A DNA stretch of 64,000 nt from Microlunatus sagamiharensis (GCF_900105785.1 NZ_LT629799.1:3348001-3412000), one strand, 5' to 3'. Positions 26,395 through 35,355 are shown, numbered from the stretch's first letter. Notes: generated by a model from the letters alone, not told the origin. Translations and numbers: made by a program.

Positions 26395-28059
26395 GTGCCC
26401 CGTCCTCGTCCCTCGGTGCTCGTCGCCGGCCTCGCCACCGCCCTGCTCGGGGCGCTCGTCGCTCCGCCGGCCGGCGCCCAGCCCGTCGCCCCTTCCACGT
26501 CGAGCACCACGGTCGACGTGGCCGCGCGCTCGAGCGCCGCGAAGGCGACCCTCGCGCCGCGCACGCACTTCACGATGAAGCCGGACGGCTCGAGCGGTCG
26601 CACCCAGGGCGGCGAGGGCATCCCGAACGTCGACTCGGTCAAGAAGACGATCGCCACCTACTACGGCGACCCGGGCACGGGCATCGCGAGCAAGACCACC
26701 TCGCCCTACATCTCCGAGATGCGCTCCATCGTGCGAGCCCAGGACGCGTCGCTGCAGAAGCGCTACGACCAGGCCAAGCGGCGGCACGAGAAGCCCGCGC
26801 TCGTGTTCGACACCGACGACACGACGCTCTTCACCTACGACATGGAGGTGAGTGCCATGCACTTCACCTTCGACCCGGCGATCCAGCAGCAGTGGATCGA
26901 CGACCAGCGCTTCGCGGCGACCCCGGCGATGGTCGACTACGTCAACCGCGCGGCCAAGATCGGCTACCGGATCATCGGCCTGACCGGCCGCTCGGCGAGC
27001 CAGGAGGAGCTCACCCTGGCCAACCTCCGCAAGGTCGGCTACACCGCCTTCACCGCCGACGACTTCTACACCAAGTGGCAGGGCACCAAGCCCTCGTACA
27101 TCCGCTGCGTCGACGTGAAGGCGTGCACCACGGTCGAGTACAAGGCCGGCACCCGCCGCTACCTCGAGCGCAAGAAGGGCCTCACGATCGTCGCCAACTA
27201 CGGCGACCAGTGGAGCGACCTGCAGGGCGGCTACGCCGACCACACGGTCAAGCTGCCCAACCCGACCTACTACCTGCCGTCGGCGAACCTGCCCGGCGTC
27301 AAGGAGAAGAAGCTCGCCCCCCGCACGCACTTCACGATGGCGCCCGACGGCTCGAGCGGCCAGTACGTCGGCGGCGAGGGCATCCCGAACGTCGACTCGG
27401 TCAAGAAGACGATCGCCGTCTACTACGGCGACCCCGGCATCGGCATCGCCAGCAAGACCCGCTCGCCCTACATCAGCGAGCTGACGAAGATCGCCGACCA
27501 GCAGCGCCGCGCGCTCAAGGCGCGCTACCGGGCGGCCGTGGCGCGCGGTGAGAAGCCCGCCCTCGTCTTCGACTCCGACGACACGACGCTGTTCACCTAC
27601 GACATGGAGGTGCACGACATGCACTTCACGTTCGACCCGGTGCTGCAGGACGAGTGGGTGCAGGACCAGCGCTTCCCGGCCACGCCGGCGATGGTGTCGT
27701 ACGTGAAGGCGGCGCAGAAGGCGGGCTTCACGATCTTCGGGCTGACCGGGCGCAACGACGGCCAGAAGGCCGCGACGATCGCCAACCTGGCCAAGGTGGG
27801 CTACCCCGCCGACGCGTTCGTCGCCGACCGCTTCTTCACCAAGCCGAAGAGCGGCCAGCCCTACCCCGCGTGGGTGAGCGGCTGCGTCGGCGGCTCCACG
27901 TGCACGACGATCGAGTACAAGTCGAAGACGCGGGCCCACATCGAGGACGACCTCGGCTACACGGTCGTCGCGACCTTCGGCGACCAGTACTCCGACCTGC
28001 TCGGCGGGTACGCCGACCGCGCGGTCAAGCTGCCCAACCCGACCTACTACCTCCCCTGA
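26395..28059 (+). CDS. Secreted HAD-superfamily phosphatase, tandem-duplicated (class B acid phosphatase-like)
   Basis: 554-aa protein with a signal peptide (VAGLATALLGALVAPPAGAQ), hence exported. It consists of two copies of one about 254-residue unit starting at residues 53 and 307, each opening with LAPRTHFTM. Each copy has HAD motif I (FDTDDTTLFTYDME with D139 and D141, and FDSDDTTLFTYDME with D393 and D395), motif II in IGLTGR or FGLTGR, and the closing GDQxSDLxGGYADxxVKLPN (motif IV). Both sites look intact. The GTG at 26395 has a CCGGAGG at good spacing. The likely role is release of phosphate from organic phosphates outside the cell. Confidence 0.9.
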   Translation: MPRPRPSVLVAGLATALLGALVAPPAGAQPVAPSTSSTTVDVAARSSAAKATLAPRTHFTMKPDGSSGRTQGGEGIPNVDSVKKTIATYYGDPGTGIASKTTSPYISEMRSIVRAQDASLQKRYDQAKRRHEKPALVFDTDDTTLFTYDMEVSAMHFTFDPAIQQQWIDDQRFAATPAMVDYVNRAAKIGYRIIGLTGRSASQEELTLANLRKVGYTAFTADDFYTKWQGTKPSYIRCVDVKACTTVEYKAGTRRYLERKKGLTIVANYGDQWSDLQGGYADHTVKLPNPTYYLPSANLPGVKEKKLAPRTHFTMAPDGSSGQYVGGEGIPNVDSVKKTIAVYYGDPGIGIASKTRSPYISELTKIADQQRRALKARYRAAVARGEKPALVFDSDDTTLFTYDMEVHDMHFTFDPVLQDEWVQDQRFPATPAMVSYVKAAQKAGFTIFGLTGRNDGQKAATIANLAKVGYPADAFVADRFFTKPKSGQPYPAWVSGCVGGSTCTTIEYKSKTRAHIEDDLGYTVVATFGDQYSDLLGGYADRAVKLPNPTYYLP

Positions 28060-28118
28060 CCGGTCACGGGCACGCAGGCGGCGGGCGGGGCGGCGAGCGA
28101 GCGGCCGCCCCGCTCGTC

Positions 28119-28598
28119 GTGACGCTCGCCCTGCCCGACGACCTGCAGGGCGAGCTCGACGCGCTGCGTCGGGAGTGGTTCCCGGCGGGACGGACGGTGA
28201 TCGGGGCGCACCTGACGCTCTTCCACGCCGTGCCCGGGGAGCACGAGGGCGAGGTCCGCTCCTACCTCGCCGAGGCGGCGGGTGAGGGTCCCGTGCCGCT
28301 GCGCGTCGACCGGGTGATGAGCCTGGGCCGCGGCGCGGCGTACGGGGTGGCCAGCCCTGCGCTCGCCCGCCTGCACGGGCGTCTCCAGGAGGCCTGGTCC
28401 CCGTGGCTCACGCGCCAGGACCAGCAGCGGCTGCGGGCGCACGTCACGCTGCAGAACAAGGTCGACCCCGCGGTCGCCCGCCGCACGGTCGAGGCGCTGG
28501 AGGCGGAGTTCCGGCCGGTCGACGTCGACGCGGTCGGGCTCGACCTGTGGCGCTACGAGGGCGGGCCCTGGGCGCACCTCCAGCGATTCGCCTTCTGA
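28119..28598 (+). CDS. 2'-5' RNA ligase-like 2H phosphoesterase
   Basis: Protein of about 159 aa with the two HxT motifs of the 2H phosphoesterase fold, AHLTLFH (near residue 29) and AHVTLQNK (near residue 109). The family acts on cyclic phosphodiesters or 2',3'-cyclic nucleotides; the natural substrate is not known. The GTG at 28119 is the best start after the HAD gene stop, but its ribosome-binding site is poor. A terminator-like hairpin follows. Confidence 0.82.
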   Translation: MTLALPDDLQGELDALRREWFPAGRTVIGAHLTLFHAVPGEHEGEVRSYLAEAAGEGPVPLRVDRVMSLGRGAAYGVASPALARLHGRLQEAWSPWLTRQDQQRLRAHVTLQNKVDPAVARRTVEALEAEFRPVDVDAVGLDLWRYEGGPWAHLQRFAF

Positions 28599-28673
28599 GG
28601 GCTGAGCTGCTCGATCCCAGAGCACGCTGACCCGCTGCGGGCGCTTCGACAGGCTCCGGGAGCGTGACACGCA

Positions 28674-28709
28674 CAACGCCCCCGGAGCCGAGAGGCACCG
28701 GGGGCGTTG
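28674..28709. terminator. Stem-loop between convergent genes
   Basis: CAACGCCCCCGG and CCGGGGGCGTTG form a perfect 12-bp stem with a 12-base loop, between the 2H phosphoesterase gene and the osmoprotectant binding-protein gene. It is symmetric and could stop transcription from both sides. Confidence 0.75.
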
Positions 28710-28725
28710 CGACGAGCGCCTCAGG

Positions 28726-29658
28726 TCAGGCGAGGCCCTTGCTCTTGAGCCAGGAGGCTGCCACCTGGTTCGGGTCCATCTTGTCGACGTCCACCTGCTT
28801 GTTGAGCGCGGTCAGGTCGTCCGTCGTGAGCGCGGCCTGCACCGGGTCGAGCGCGGCCTTCACCTGGGCGTTGTCGGCGACAGCGCCCTGCATCAGGGGC
28901 ACGACGTTCTGCGGCAGGATCATCGACTGCGGGTCGGCGAGGGCGACGTAGCCGTTGTCGGCGATGACGCTCTCCGTGGTGAAGAACTCGCCGAGCTGGA
29001 TCTTGCCGTCGTTGAGGTCCTTGGCACGCACCGCGCTCGACTCGTACGGCTTGAACTGCTTGAGCGTGGCGCCGTAGACGCCCTTCAGCCCGGGCACGCC
29101 GTAGGCCCGCGTCTCGAGGGTCGACGGTCCACCGAGGACCATGTCCTGGGAGAAGTTCTTGAGGTCGGCGAGCGACGTGAGGTTGTTCTGCGCGGAGAAC
29201 TCCTTGGTGACCACGTAGACGTCCTGGTCCGCGGCCGCCGAGATCTCACCGATCTTGAGGCCGGACGGGAGGGCGCTCGGGAGCGCGTCCGCCAGCTCCT
29301 CCTGGGTCGTCGCGGTCGCGTTCTGGTCGACGTAGAGCAGCAGGTTGCCGGTGTACTCGGGCACGATCTGGATCGAGGAGTCCTGCAGGGCCTTGAGGTA
29401 GACCTCGCGGGAGCCGATGTTCGGCTTGGTGCTCGCCTGCAGGCCCTTGGCCGTGAGCGCCTGGGCGTAGATCTCGCCGAGGACCTGCGACTCGGTGAAG
29501 TCCGCGGACCCGACGACGATCGGGGTGTTGGTGCCGCCGGCGGAGGCGGACGGGGGTGCCGAGCTGGCGAGCGGGTCGGCGCTGCCGCCGCCGCAGGCGG
29601 CCAGGACGAGCGTCGTGATGGTGAGGCCGAGAGCGGCCAGCGAGCGCTTGATGGTCAT
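28726..29658 (-). CDS. Osmoprotectant (glycine betaine/choline-type) ABC binding lipoprotein
   Basis: 310-aa substrate receptor of the OpuC/ProX type. The signal peptide ends in a lipobox (LVLAACGGG). The body has TPIVVGSADFTESQVLGEIY and SIQIVPEYTGNLLLYVDQNA, both characteristic of quaternary amine-binding proteins (OpuAC). The ATG at 29658 follows GGAGAACC. It is the last gene of the four-gene operon and the product would bind betaine, choline or a related solute; the exact ligand is inferred from family. Confidence 0.92.
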   Translation of the reverse strand: MTIKRSLAALGLTITTLVLAACGGGSADPLASSAPPSASAGGTNTPIVVGSADFTESQVLGEIYAQALTAKGLQASTKPNIGSREVYLKALQDSSIQIVPEYTGNLLLYVDQNATATTQEELADALPSALPSGLKIGEISAAADQDVYVVTKEFSAQNNLTSLADLKNFSQDMVLGGPSTLETRAYGVPGLKGVYGATLKQFKPYESSAVRAKDLNDGKIQLGEFFTTESVIADNGYVALADPQSMILPQNVVPLMQGAVADNAQVKAALDPVQAALTTDDLTALNKQVDVDKMDPNQVAASWLKSKGLA

Positions 29659-29708
29659 GGACGGTTCTCCGTGATCGGGGCGGGGACGCTCCCCGCCGTC
29701 GGGCCAGA

Positions 29709-30386
29709 TTAGGCGGGTGCAGCAGAGGGGGTGGCGGGTGCGCGCCGCACGCGGCGGGACAGCAGCCGCCCGAGGCTTCCGATCAGCAGGTCGAGCACGA
29801 TCGCCAGCGCGGCGATCAGGACCGCCCCCGCGAACATCTGGGAGTAGTCGCGGTTGAGCTGCCCGCTGATCAGCAGCCGCCCGAGACCGCCACCGGCGGC
29901 GTACGCGGCGACGGTCGCGGTCGCCACCACCTGGAGCGTGGCGCTGCGGAGCCCGGACACGACCAGCGGGAGAGCCAGCGGCCACTCGATGCGGGCGACG
30001 ACCTGTCCTCCCGTCATGCCCAGCGCCCTCGCGGCGTACACGGCGTCGGCGTCGGCTCCCGCGACGCCGGCGGCCGTCGCGGTCAGCACGGCCGGCAGCG
30101 CGAGCACCGCGAGGACGAGGACGACCTTGCCCGAGCCGGTGCCTAGCAGCAGCACGACGAGCACGAGGAAGCCGATCGACGGGATGGCGCGGGCCGCGTT
30201 GCTCAGGCCGATGACGAGGAAGCCGCCCCTCCCGGTGTGCCCGATGAGGACGCCGAGCGGGATGGCGATGACCGCGCCGATGGCGACGGCCGCGACCGTG
30301 TACAGGAGGTGCTGCAGGAGCAGCTGCCCGATGCCGCCGGAGCCGCCCCAGCGGCTCGCGTCGAGGAGGAAGGAGAAGTAGCTCAC
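29709..30386 (-). CDS. Osmoprotectant ABC transporter permease 2
   Basis: 225-aa membrane subunit of the OpuCB/CD type with five or six spans and the EAA-like loop (ARALGMTGGQVVARIEWPLA). The N-terminus has LLLQHLLYTVAAVAIGAVIA. The GTG start overlaps the stop of the first permease by four bases (GTGA). Works with the other permease, the ATPase and the binding protein. Confidence 0.92.
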   Translation of the reverse strand: MSYFSFLLDASRWGGSGGIGQLLLQHLLYTVAAVAIGAVIAIPLGVLIGHTGRGGFLVIGLSNAARAIPSIGFLVLVVLLLGTGSGKVVLVLAVLALPAVLTATAAGVAGADADAVYAARALGMTGGQVVARIEWPLALPLVVSGLRSATLQVVATATVAAYAAGGGLGRLLISGQLNRDYSQMFAGAVLIAALAIVLDLLIGSLGRLLSRRVRRAPATPSAAPA

Positions 30387-31036
30387 GCGACCCGCCTCCT
30401 CGCCCAGGGCAGGGCCCCTCGCTGGATCAGCAGGATGATCGCGTCGACGACGAGCGCCAGCAGGAGCGTCAGGACGAGCCCCACGATCACCGGCGTGTAG
30501 AAGTAGCGCGCGAGGCCGATGCTGAAGAGCTGTCCGAGCGCACCGCCGCCGACGACGACGGCCACGCTGACCAGCGCGATGTTCGAGACGCTCACCACCC
30601 GCAGCCCGGCGAACACGACCGGCATGGCCAGCGGCAGCTCCACGCGCACCAGCCGCTGGAACCACCCGAAGCCGACCGCCTCGGCCGACTGCTTCACCGC
30701 CGACGGGACCGAGCGCAGCCCGTCGACCACGCTGCGCACCAGGAGCGCGACGGAGTAGATCGCGAGGGCCACGGCGATGTTCACCGGGTCGAGGATGCCC
30801 GTCCCGAGCACGAGCGGCAGCGCGACGAACAGGGCGAGCGAGGGGATGGAGTAGACGACCCCGAGCACGGCCAGGATGACGTTGGCCGCCCGGCCGGTCC
30901 GGTAGACGAGGAAGCCCAGGGGGATCGAGACGACCAGCGCGGCGAGGACGGGCAGGACGGACAGCACCGCGTGCTGCGCCGTCAGGCTGCCGATCATGCT
31001 CAGGTTGCGGGTGATCCAGCTCCAGTCGAGGTTCAT
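30383..31036 (-). CDS. Osmoprotectant ABC transporter permease 1
   Basis: 217-aa membrane subunit, paralogue of the following permease. It has the conserved IYSVALLVRSVVDGLRSVPS segment and the coupling loop (QSAEAVGFGWFQRLVRVELP). The ATG overlaps the stop of the ATPase gene by four bases. Forms a heterodimer channel with the 29709-30386 product. Confidence 0.92.
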   Translation of the reverse strand: MNLDWSWITRNLSMIGSLTAQHAVLSVLPVLAALVVSIPLGFLVYRTGRAANVILAVLGVVYSIPSLALFVALPLVLGTGILDPVNIAVALAIYSVALLVRSVVDGLRSVPSAVKQSAEAVGFGWFQRLVRVELPLAMPVVFAGLRVVSVSNIALVSVAVVVGGGALGQLFSIGLARYFYTPVIVGLVLTLLLALVVDAIILLIQRGALPWARRRVA

Positions 31037-32568
31037 CCGCGCGGGCCCTCCTCGTGCGGGAGGGAGCGCGGGGTCCGGTACAGCCCGGACTGGCGGGGCT
31101 GCTCCTCCGGCCCACCCGGCTCGTCGGTGACGGCCTCGCGGACCGCCGTCGGCTGGTCGTCCTCGGTCGGCCGCGCCTCGGCGGGCTGCTCCTCGGCGGG
31201 CTGCCTCTCGGGCCTCGTCTCCCCCGCCTCGTCCGTCCCGGCGTCGCGCGCGACGGTTCCGGGCTCGCCGAGACCGGCCGCGGTCGCCCCACCCGGGGCG
31301 AGCTGCTGCTCGGTCGAAGGCACCTCGGTCGTCGCCCCGGCCGTGTCGACCTGGTCGGGCTCGCCGGCCGCCTCGTCGCGCTCGGGCTGGTCCGCTACCG
31401 GGTCACCGCTGTCGTCGAGCTGGGCGTACGCCGTCGTGACGGCCGTCTGCGCCTCGGCTGACTGCTGCTCACGGGCCTCGGCGGCCTCGACCGTGATCGA
31501 CTCGGGGCTGCCGCTGCGGCGGTCGCGGACCTGGTCGAGGATCTCGTCCGCGGTCACGACGCCGGCGTAGCGGCCGGTGTCGGGCTCGACGGCCACCGCG
31601 ATCGCGTACGGCGAGGTGAGCGCGGAGTCGAGCGCGGCCCGGAGCGTGTCGGCCTCGCGCACGAACGTGCCGCCGATCGGGTGCACGAGGCCGGCCCGCT
31701 CCTCGTCGACCCAGCCGACGGGTCGGGCGTCGCCGTCGAGCACGAGCGTCGGGCCCTGGTGACCGCTCGACGCGGCCTCGCGGACCACCGCGACCTCGCC
31801 CAGCCGCAGGCCGTCGGCGGGCAGGAACGACAGCGAGCGGTAGCCGCGGTCGCGCCCGACGAACCCTTCGACGAAGGCGTCGGCCGGCTCGTCGAGCAGC
31901 TGCTGCGGCGGGCCGACCTGGGCCAGCCGGCCGCCGACGCGCAGGATCGCCACCTGGTCGCCGAGCTTGATCGCCTCGTCGATGTCGTGCGTGATCAGGA
32001 CGATCGTCTTGCTGATCTGTCGCTGCAGCGACAGGAAGAACTCGTGGAGCTCGGTGCGCACGACCGGGTCGACCGCGGAGAAGGGCTCGTCCATGAGCAT
32101 GACCAGCGGGTCGGCGGCCAGCGCCCGGGCGACGCCCACGCGCTGCTGCTGGCCGCCGGAGAGCTGCGCGGGGTAGCGCTCGGCCATGCCCCGGTCGAGG
32201 CCGACGTTGGCCAGCAGCTCCATCGAGCGCTTGCGGGTCTTGGTGCGGTCCCAGCCGAGCAGGCCGGGGACGGTCCCGATGTTCTCGACGATGGTGCGGT
32301 GCGGGAAGAGCCCGCCGCTCTGGATCACGTAGCCCATCTGGCGGCGCAGCGTCGTCTTGCGCTGGCTCTTGAGCGGCTTGCCGTCCCACACGATGCGGCC
32401 GCTGGACGGCTCGAGCATGCGGTTGATCATGCGGAGCGTGGTGGTCTTGCCGCAACCCGAGGGGCCGACGATCACGGTGATCTGGTCCGACGGGATGCTC
32501 AGGCTCAGGTCCTGGACGGCGTGCGTGCCCCCCGAGAACGTCTTGCTCACGGACTCGAACTCGATCAC
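31033..32568 (-). CDS. Osmoprotectant ABC transporter ATPase with CBS region and long acidic tail
   Basis: 511-aa ATPase of the OpuCA/ProV type. Walker A is GPSGCGKTTTLRMIN (about residue 35), signature LSGGQQQRVGVARALA, Walker B MLMDEPFSAVDPVVRTEL. A CBS-like pair follows at about 245-370 (GPTLVLDGDARPVGWVDEER, AIAVAVEPDTGRYAGVVTAD), the part that senses ionic strength in this family. From about residue 376 the protein continues as a Glu/Pro/Thr/Ala-rich tail of about 135 residues with no recognisable domain, which is unusual. First gene of the operon. Confidence 0.9.
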   Translation of the reverse strand: MIEFESVSKTFSGGTHAVQDLSLSIPSDQITVIVGPSGCGKTTTLRMINRMLEPSSGRIVWDGKPLKSQRKTTLRRQMGYVIQSGGLFPHRTIVENIGTVPGLLGWDRTKTRKRSMELLANVGLDRGMAERYPAQLSGGQQQRVGVARALAADPLVMLMDEPFSAVDPVVRTELHEFFLSLQRQISKTIVLITHDIDEAIKLGDQVAILRVGGRLAQVGPPQQLLDEPADAFVEGFVGRDRGYRSLSFLPADGLRLGEVAVVREAASSGHQGPTLVLDGDARPVGWVDEERAGLVHPIGGTFVREADTLRAALDSALTSPYAIAVAVEPDTGRYAGVVTADEILDQVRDRRSGSPESITVEAAEAREQQSAEAQTAVTTAYAQLDDSGDPVADQPERDEAAGEPDQVDTAGATTEVPSTEQQLAPGGATAAGLGEPGTVARDAGTDEAGETRPERQPAEEQPAEARPTEDDQPTAVREAVTDEPGGPEEQPRQSGLYRTPRSLPHEEGPRG

Positions 32569-32702
32569 GCGTACCCCACCGAAGATCTCGAATGAACCTC
32601 ACCCGGACATGTCGCCCACGACACTAACGGGGGCTGCCGACAATTCCACCTGCGTTCCCCGGCGCGCCCCGGTACCGCTCCCCCGCTCCCTGGGGGCCTG
32701 AT

Positions 32703-32775
32703 GCCGAGTGTGACGGCGCGCCGGTCTCGAGCAGGGCTTCCCACCCGAGGTCCTCGGGGTGTCGTCACACTCGGC
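32703..32775. repeat. Long inverted repeat upstream of the Fe-S gene
   Basis: GCCGAGTGTGACG (32703-32715) and CGTCACACTCGGC (32763-32775) form perfect 13-bp arms around 47 bases. The region lies between the divergent OpuCA-type and Fe-S oxidoreductase genes. No gene is present in this gap (32569-32820). Confidence 0.8.
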
Positions 32776-32796
32776 GCCGACACGGACCCGGCACAA

Positions 32797-32812
32797 GTTA
32801 CTCACGAGTAAC
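32797..32812. promoter_or_regulatory. Palindromic operator ahead of Fe-S oxidoreductase gene
   Basis: GTTACTC-AC-GAGTAAC is a perfect 7-bp dyad ending eight bases before the ATG of the Fe-S oxidoreductase gene. The form is typical of TetR-family operators of lipid metabolism in actinobacteria. The binding protein is not encoded here. Confidence 0.65.
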
Positions 32813-32820
32813 ATGCAGCC

Positions 32821-35037
32821 ATGTCTGACGTGGCGGTCATGGCGGCGCGGGTGCTGGCGCTGGCGATCTCGGTGGTCGGGGTGGCGCTCTTCGTCCGGGC
32901 GGTGCGGACGATCGTGCGCACGGTGTCGCTCGGCGGACCAGCGAACCGCAGCGACTCCCCCGCCCGGCGCTGGCGCACGATGGTCGTCGAGACCATCGGC
33001 CACACCCGCATGCTCCAGCGCCCGTGGGTCGGCGCGGCGCACTGGCTGGTGTTCGTCGCCTTCGGCGCCCTCTTCTTCACCCTCGTCACCGCGTACGGGC
33101 AGCTGTTCGACCCGCGCTTCGTGCTGCCGGTCATCGGGCACTGGAAGGCGTACGAGTGGGCCGCCGAGCTCATCGCCTGGGCCGGCCTCGTCGCGATCGG
33201 CTACCTCATCTACGTCCGCGCGTCGCAGCGCGGCCGGGGCCGGGCCTCGCGCTTCTTCGGCTCGCACGGCGGCAAGGGCCTCTACGTCGAGCTGACGATC
33301 CTCGGCATCGTCGTCTGCGTCCTGCTGCTGCGCGCGCTCGAGTCGCAGCTGCTGGCCGAGACGACGCGCTGGGACTTCCCGCTGACGTGGTTCCTGCTCC
33401 CGTCCGGCATCGCGACCGGCGCCGCCGAGACGGCGGTCGTCCTGATCGCGGCGGCCAAGATCGTCATCTCCATGGCCTGGTTCGTCGTGCTCGGGCTCGA
33501 CACGACCATGGGCGTCGCCTGGCACCGGTTCACGGTCTGGCCGAACATCTGGTTCAAGCGCAACGCCGACGGCGCCCCCGCGCTCGGGGCCCTCCCTCCC
33601 GTCCGGGCCGGTGGCGAGCCGGTCGACTTCAGCGACCTCGACGCGCTCGACGAGGACGCGAGCCTGGGCACCGCGAAGATCGAGGACTTCACCTGGAAGG
33701 GCCTGCTCGACCTCACCTCGTGCACCGAGTGCGGCCGCTGCCAGGACGCCTGCCCGGCGTGGGCGACCGACAAGCCGCTCTCCCCCAAGCTCTTCGTCAT
33801 GGGCCTGCGCGACCACGCGTACGCGAAGGCGCCCTTCCTGCTGACCCCCGAGGACGAGCGCGACGCGCTGCCCGAGGCGCTCCGCCTCGAGGCGTCCCGC
33901 CCGCTGGTCGGCCCCACCGGGTACGCCGAGCCGGATCCGATCTCCGTGCAGGACGGGGTCGTCGCGGTCATCGACCCCGACGTCCTGTGGTCGTGCACGA
34001 GCTGCGGCGCGTGCGTGCAGGCCTGCCCGGTCGACATCGAGCACGTCGACCACATCGTCGACCTGCGCCGCAACCAGGTCCTGATGGAGTCGGAATTCCC
34101 GAGCCAGCTGAACGGCATGTTCAAGGGCCTGGAATCCAAGGGCAACCCGTGGAACGCGAGCCCCCGCACGCGGATGGACTGGGCCAAGGACCTGCCCTTC
34201 CACGTGCCGCTCGTCGGCGGCCCGCACGACGAGGACGTCGAGGACCTGAGCCAGGTCGACTACCTCTTCTGGGTCGGCTGCGCCGGCGCGTACGACGACC
34301 GCGCGAAGAAGACGACCCGCGCCGTGGCCGAGCTGCTGCAGACCGCGGGCGTCTCGTACGCGGTCCTGGGCAAGGGAGAGACCTGCACCGGCGACCCGGC
34401 CCGACGCGCGGGCAACGAGCTCGTCTTCCAGCAGCTGGCCGCGGAGAACACCGAGACGCTGCGCGAGGCGAAGGCCACCAAGGTCGTCGCCACCTGCGCG
34501 CACTGCCTCAACTCGCTCAAGAACGAGTACCCCCAGCTCGGCCTGACGATGGAGGTCGTGCACCACACCCAGCTGCTGAACCGCCTCGTCCGCGAGGGCC
34601 GGCTCACCCCGGTCGCGCCGGCCGACGACGCCGAGCAGCGAACCATCACCTACCACGACCCCTGCTACCTCGGCCGGCACAACCAGGTGTACGAGCCCCC
34701 GCGCGAGCTGCTCGGCGCGCTGCCGGGCACGACGGTCGCCGAGATGCCCCGCAGCGGCAAGGACTCCTTCTGCTGCGGCGCCGGCGGCGCGCGGATGTGG
34801 ATGGAGGAGGACCTCGGCACCCGGATCAACGCCAACCGCACCGAGGAGGCCGTCGCCACCCTCGCCGCCGCCGGAGCGACCGACGCGGCGCCGGGGGCGA
34901 TCGCGACCGGCTGCCCCTTCTGCCGCACGATGCTCACCGACGGGACGGACGCACTGGCGAACGGCTCGGGCAAGCCGGCACCCGAGGTGATCGACGTCGC
35001 GCAGCTGCTGCTCGAGTCGGTCCGCAGGGGGCGCTGA
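32821..35037 (+). CDS. Membrane-bound Fe-S oxidoreductase (heterodisulfide reductase-like)
   Basis: 738-aa protein. The N-terminal 250 residues contain about five membrane spans (a NarI/respiratory-type b region). Two 4Fe-4S motifs follow (CTECGRCQDACP from residue 301, CTSCGACVQACP from residue 392), then two CCG domains (VATCAHCLNSLKNEY and SFCCGAGGARMWMEEDLGTR) as in heterodisulfide reductase subunits. It probably passes electrons between a quinone pool and a soluble partner; in actinobacteria such proteins are linked to fatty acid beta-oxidation, which is an inference here. Start chosen at ATG 32821 right after the palindromic operator. Confidence 0.9.
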   Translation: MSDVAVMAARVLALAISVVGVALFVRAVRTIVRTVSLGGPANRSDSPARRWRTMVVETIGHTRMLQRPWVGAAHWLVFVAFGALFFTLVTAYGQLFDPRFVLPVIGHWKAYEWAAELIAWAGLVAIGYLIYVRASQRGRGRASRFFGSHGGKGLYVELTILGIVVCVLLLRALESQLLAETTRWDFPLTWFLLPSGIATGAAETAVVLIAAAKIVISMAWFVVLGLDTTMGVAWHRFTVWPNIWFKRNADGAPALGALPPVRAGGEPVDFSDLDALDEDASLGTAKIEDFTWKGLLDLTSCTECGRCQDACPAWATDKPLSPKLFVMGLRDHAYAKAPFLLTPEDERDALPEALRLEASRPLVGPTGYAEPDPISVQDGVVAVIDPDVLWSCTSCGACVQACPVDIEHVDHIVDLRRNQVLMESEFPSQLNGMFKGLESKGNPWNASPRTRMDWAKDLPFHVPLVGGPHDEDVEDLSQVDYLFWVGCAGAYDDRAKKTTRAVAELLQTAGVSYAVLGKGETCTGDPARRAGNELVFQQLAAENTETLREAKATKVVATCAHCLNSLKNEYPQLGLTMEVVHHTQLLNRLVREGRLTPVAPADDAEQRTITYHDPCYLGRHNQVYEPPRELLGALPGTTVAEMPRSGKDSFCCGAGGARMWMEEDLGTRINANRTEEAVATLAAAGATDAAPGAIATGCPFCRTMLTDGTDALANGSGKPAPEVIDVAQLLLESVRRGR

Positions 35038-35170
35038 CCAGGGCGGACGCCGCTGTCGGACCTGGTTGTCGAAGCGGTTGTCAGCATCGTGTTGCGTCAG
35101 CCCGGGACGCGTCCTTGACTGGTCCTGCCGACCCTCCGACGGGGTCGCCACGACCCACGAGGAGACCGAG

Positions 35171-35335
35171 ATGACCGAGCAGACCACCGAGCACGAGACC
35201 CACGTCGAGGACCACTCCTCCCACACCCACGGCGACGGCTGCGGCCACGAGTCCGTCCAGCACGAGGACCACGTCGACTACGTCCACGACGGGCACCGCC
35301 ACTCCGCGCACGACGACCACTACGACGAGCACTGA
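35171..35335 (+). CDS. Small His-rich putative metal-binding peptide
   Basis: 54-aa protein very rich in His, Asp and Glu (HSSHTHGDGCGHESVQHEDH, YVHDGHRHSAHDDHYDEH) with a single Cys. No signal peptide. The ATG at 35171 follows GAGGAGACC. It lies directly ahead of the zinc uptake genes, so zinc storage or delivery is the likely job; that is inferred from composition and neighbourhood. A strong terminator follows the stop. Confidence 0.7.
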   Translation: MTEQTTEHETHVEDHSSHTHGDGCGHESVQHEDHVDYVHDGHRHSAHDDHYDEH

Positions 35336-35355
35336 GCCCCGGCTCCGAGCGTCCT

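Noticed and set aside
35090-35130. A second Zur box before the His-rich gene
   Set aside because: Only weak TTGTC repeats were found and no dyad near the Zur consensus.
35066-35170. Upstream extension of the His-rich peptide to an earlier start
   Set aside because: The extension (CCVSPGRVLDWSC) has no ribosome-binding site and unlike composition; the ATG at 35171 with GAGGAGACC is better.
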